A stretch of DNA of 7,413 nucleotides. Source: Planctomicrobium sp. Its GTDB lineage: Bacteria; Planctomycetota; Planctomycetia; Planctomycetales; Planctomycetaceae. The position numbers and the translations under genes are program-made. The notes below the pieces were generated by a model. It ran no database searches. It was not told the DNA's origin and worked only from the letters and a program-made list of their open reading frames with translations. The DNA is taken from positions 1 to 7,413 of the forward strand of contig JAJDEL010000910.1 of the NCBI GenBank assembly GCA_029259835.1. Reading direction: 5' to 3'. Of this stretch, positions 6,711-7,413 are shown piece by piece (within the stretch, counting starts at the first letter, position 1; every line of letters begins with the position of its first letter).

Positions 6711-6819
6711 CGTTGAATTCACGGTTATTGATTCATTTGAAATGGTTTGGAAATGGACCACGAAAAAAGACGAAAGGAACGAAAGAATGAAGTGCGAGTC
6801 AATTGTTGTTTCTCAGCGA

Positions 6820-6833
6820 AAAAACCGGTTTTT
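6820..6833 (-). terminator. Possible weak terminator after the phosphatase-like gene
   Basis: The self-complementary AAAAACCGGTTTTT lies about 35 bases past the phosphatase-like stop codon and, read on the minus strand, ends in a T-run. The stem would be only five A:T pairs around CCGG, so it is a weak terminator at best. The 157-base gap holds no other gene. Confidence 0.25.
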
Positions 6834-6867
6834 CAAAATGCCGTGCTTTTGATTCGTCAACAACCAG

Positions 6868-7413
6868 TCAGTCGGCATACCGAACTTTGCTCCAGTCTTT
6901 TGCCAGATCAACGAGAATTTTGAGTTTTTCATCGCAGTCGGCAGTTGCAACAATTCCTGGCAAGCGAAGCATTGAGGCTCGGTCGTCCATCCAGGTTTCG
7001 TCGAAATGAACCGCTTCGCCGTTGTGAACCCAAACGCTGTTCCCGCCGAGCATTCGAGCGATTTGCATCGAGACCGGATAGTCATAAATGTTCGGACTGT
7101 GAATCAGTGAACCGCCGAAGTCGCCAGTTGCCAGAAGAGGGTAAATGCTGCCGGGTGTTTCATCCGGTGCGAAGCCTTCGAGACCGGCGTCTGTCACTTT
7201 TTGAGCGTTTGCTCCGTCGTTCTCTTGGAACCCGATGAGGTAAATCTTTTTAGAATCTGGACGCGTCGACGGATTAATCACGGGCATCCGTTGTAAGCAC
7301 TCTGCAGCGGAAACTGTCGTGTCATCTGGTCCGCACTTGAGCGTCTCGCCGTAGGCGAGCGTCCAGGTTCCAGTTGGTCCTGCTTCTGGGCAAAAGACGA
7401 GCGAAAAGAAAAC
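6868..7413 (-). CDS. Inositol monophosphatase-like protein, C-terminal part (5' partial)
   Basis: The frame is open to the right edge, so only the last 181 residues are visible and the ATG at 7287 is internal. The fragment fits the C-terminal half of the inositol monophosphatase/FBPase-like fold. The strand VFFSLVFCPEAG would match the 'ydP' strand. PGSIYPLLATGDFGG matches the GSaaldla-AxGrxDg stretch. NIYDYPVSMQIARMLGG matches the WDxaaGxxIxxEaGG motif, with Asp at fragment residue 111 as the likely third-metal ligand. The closing LPGIVATADCDEKLKILVDL fits the family's last strand and helix. The expected DPxDGT metal motif would lie outside the window. Departures from the family include Tyr for Trp before the Asp and Met-Leu where Glu-Ala usually precedes the GG. 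It is probably cytoplasmic, with substrate unknown. The family call rests on motif reading only; a different planctomycete-specific family remains possible. Confidence 0.55.
   Translation of the reverse strand, partial: VFFSLVFCPEAGPTGTWTLAYGETLKCGPDDTTVSAAECLQRMPVINPSTRPDSKKIYLIGFQENDGANAQKVTDAGLEGFAPDETPGSIYPLLATGDFGGSLIHSPNIYDYPVSMQIARMLGGNSVWVHNGEAVHFDETWMDDRASMLRLPGIVATADCDEKLKILVDLAKDWSKVRYAD

Noticed and set aside
1..7413. CRISPR arrays, tRNA genes, insertion sequences or phage genes
   Set aside because: No evenly spaced direct repeats, cloverleaf patterns, transposase or integrase motifs were seen in any frame.

Overview
The window looks like chromosomal DNA of a planctomycete (order Planctomycetales is the best guess). 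Three secreted PQQ-like eight-blade propeller proteins, two of which show the 'DDWPQWRGP'-type N-terminus, lie near an ECF sigma factor with a zinc-finger anti-sigma factor and an FmdB-type zinc ribbon protein. This mix, the moderate GC content and the weak or absent Shine-Dalgarno sites all fit that group. The taxonomic call is inference from family content, not from a marker gene.

Layout: (A) About 3..3634, + strand: a 5'-truncated protein with a PQQ-like propeller, an Ig-like segment and a LamG-like jelly roll, then a complete secreted eight-repeat PQQ-like propeller protein 65 bp downstream, probably one transcript. (B) About 3635..3836: a gene-free stretch with two related GC-rich hairpins resembling REP-type palindromes. 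(C) 3837..4061, + strand: a small FmdB-family zinc ribbon protein. (D) A strong stem-loop at 4110..4146 separates it from the convergent genes. (E) 4165..7413, - strand, read right to left: the C-terminal part of an inositol-monophosphatase-like protein cut by the window edge, a third secreted PQQ-like propeller protein, an ECF sigma factor, and a membrane-bound zinc-finger anti-sigma factor whose 3' end seems to have lost its reading frame.

How the genes may work together: the sigma/anti-sigma pair is the regulatory core. Anti-sigma factors of this type hold the sigma factor at the membrane until an envelope signal arrives. The propeller proteins are predicted to act outside the cytoplasm, but their substrates are unknown, and nothing here shows that they bind PQQ or carry out redox chemistry.

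I see no convincing new multi-gene system. The most notable observations are the likely frameshift in the anti-sigma gene, a canonical EF-hand-type calcium loop inside a propeller, a roughly 115-residue insertion in the jelly-roll domain, and several unexplained palindromes between genes. No tRNA, rRNA, CRISPR array, transposase or phage gene was seen.
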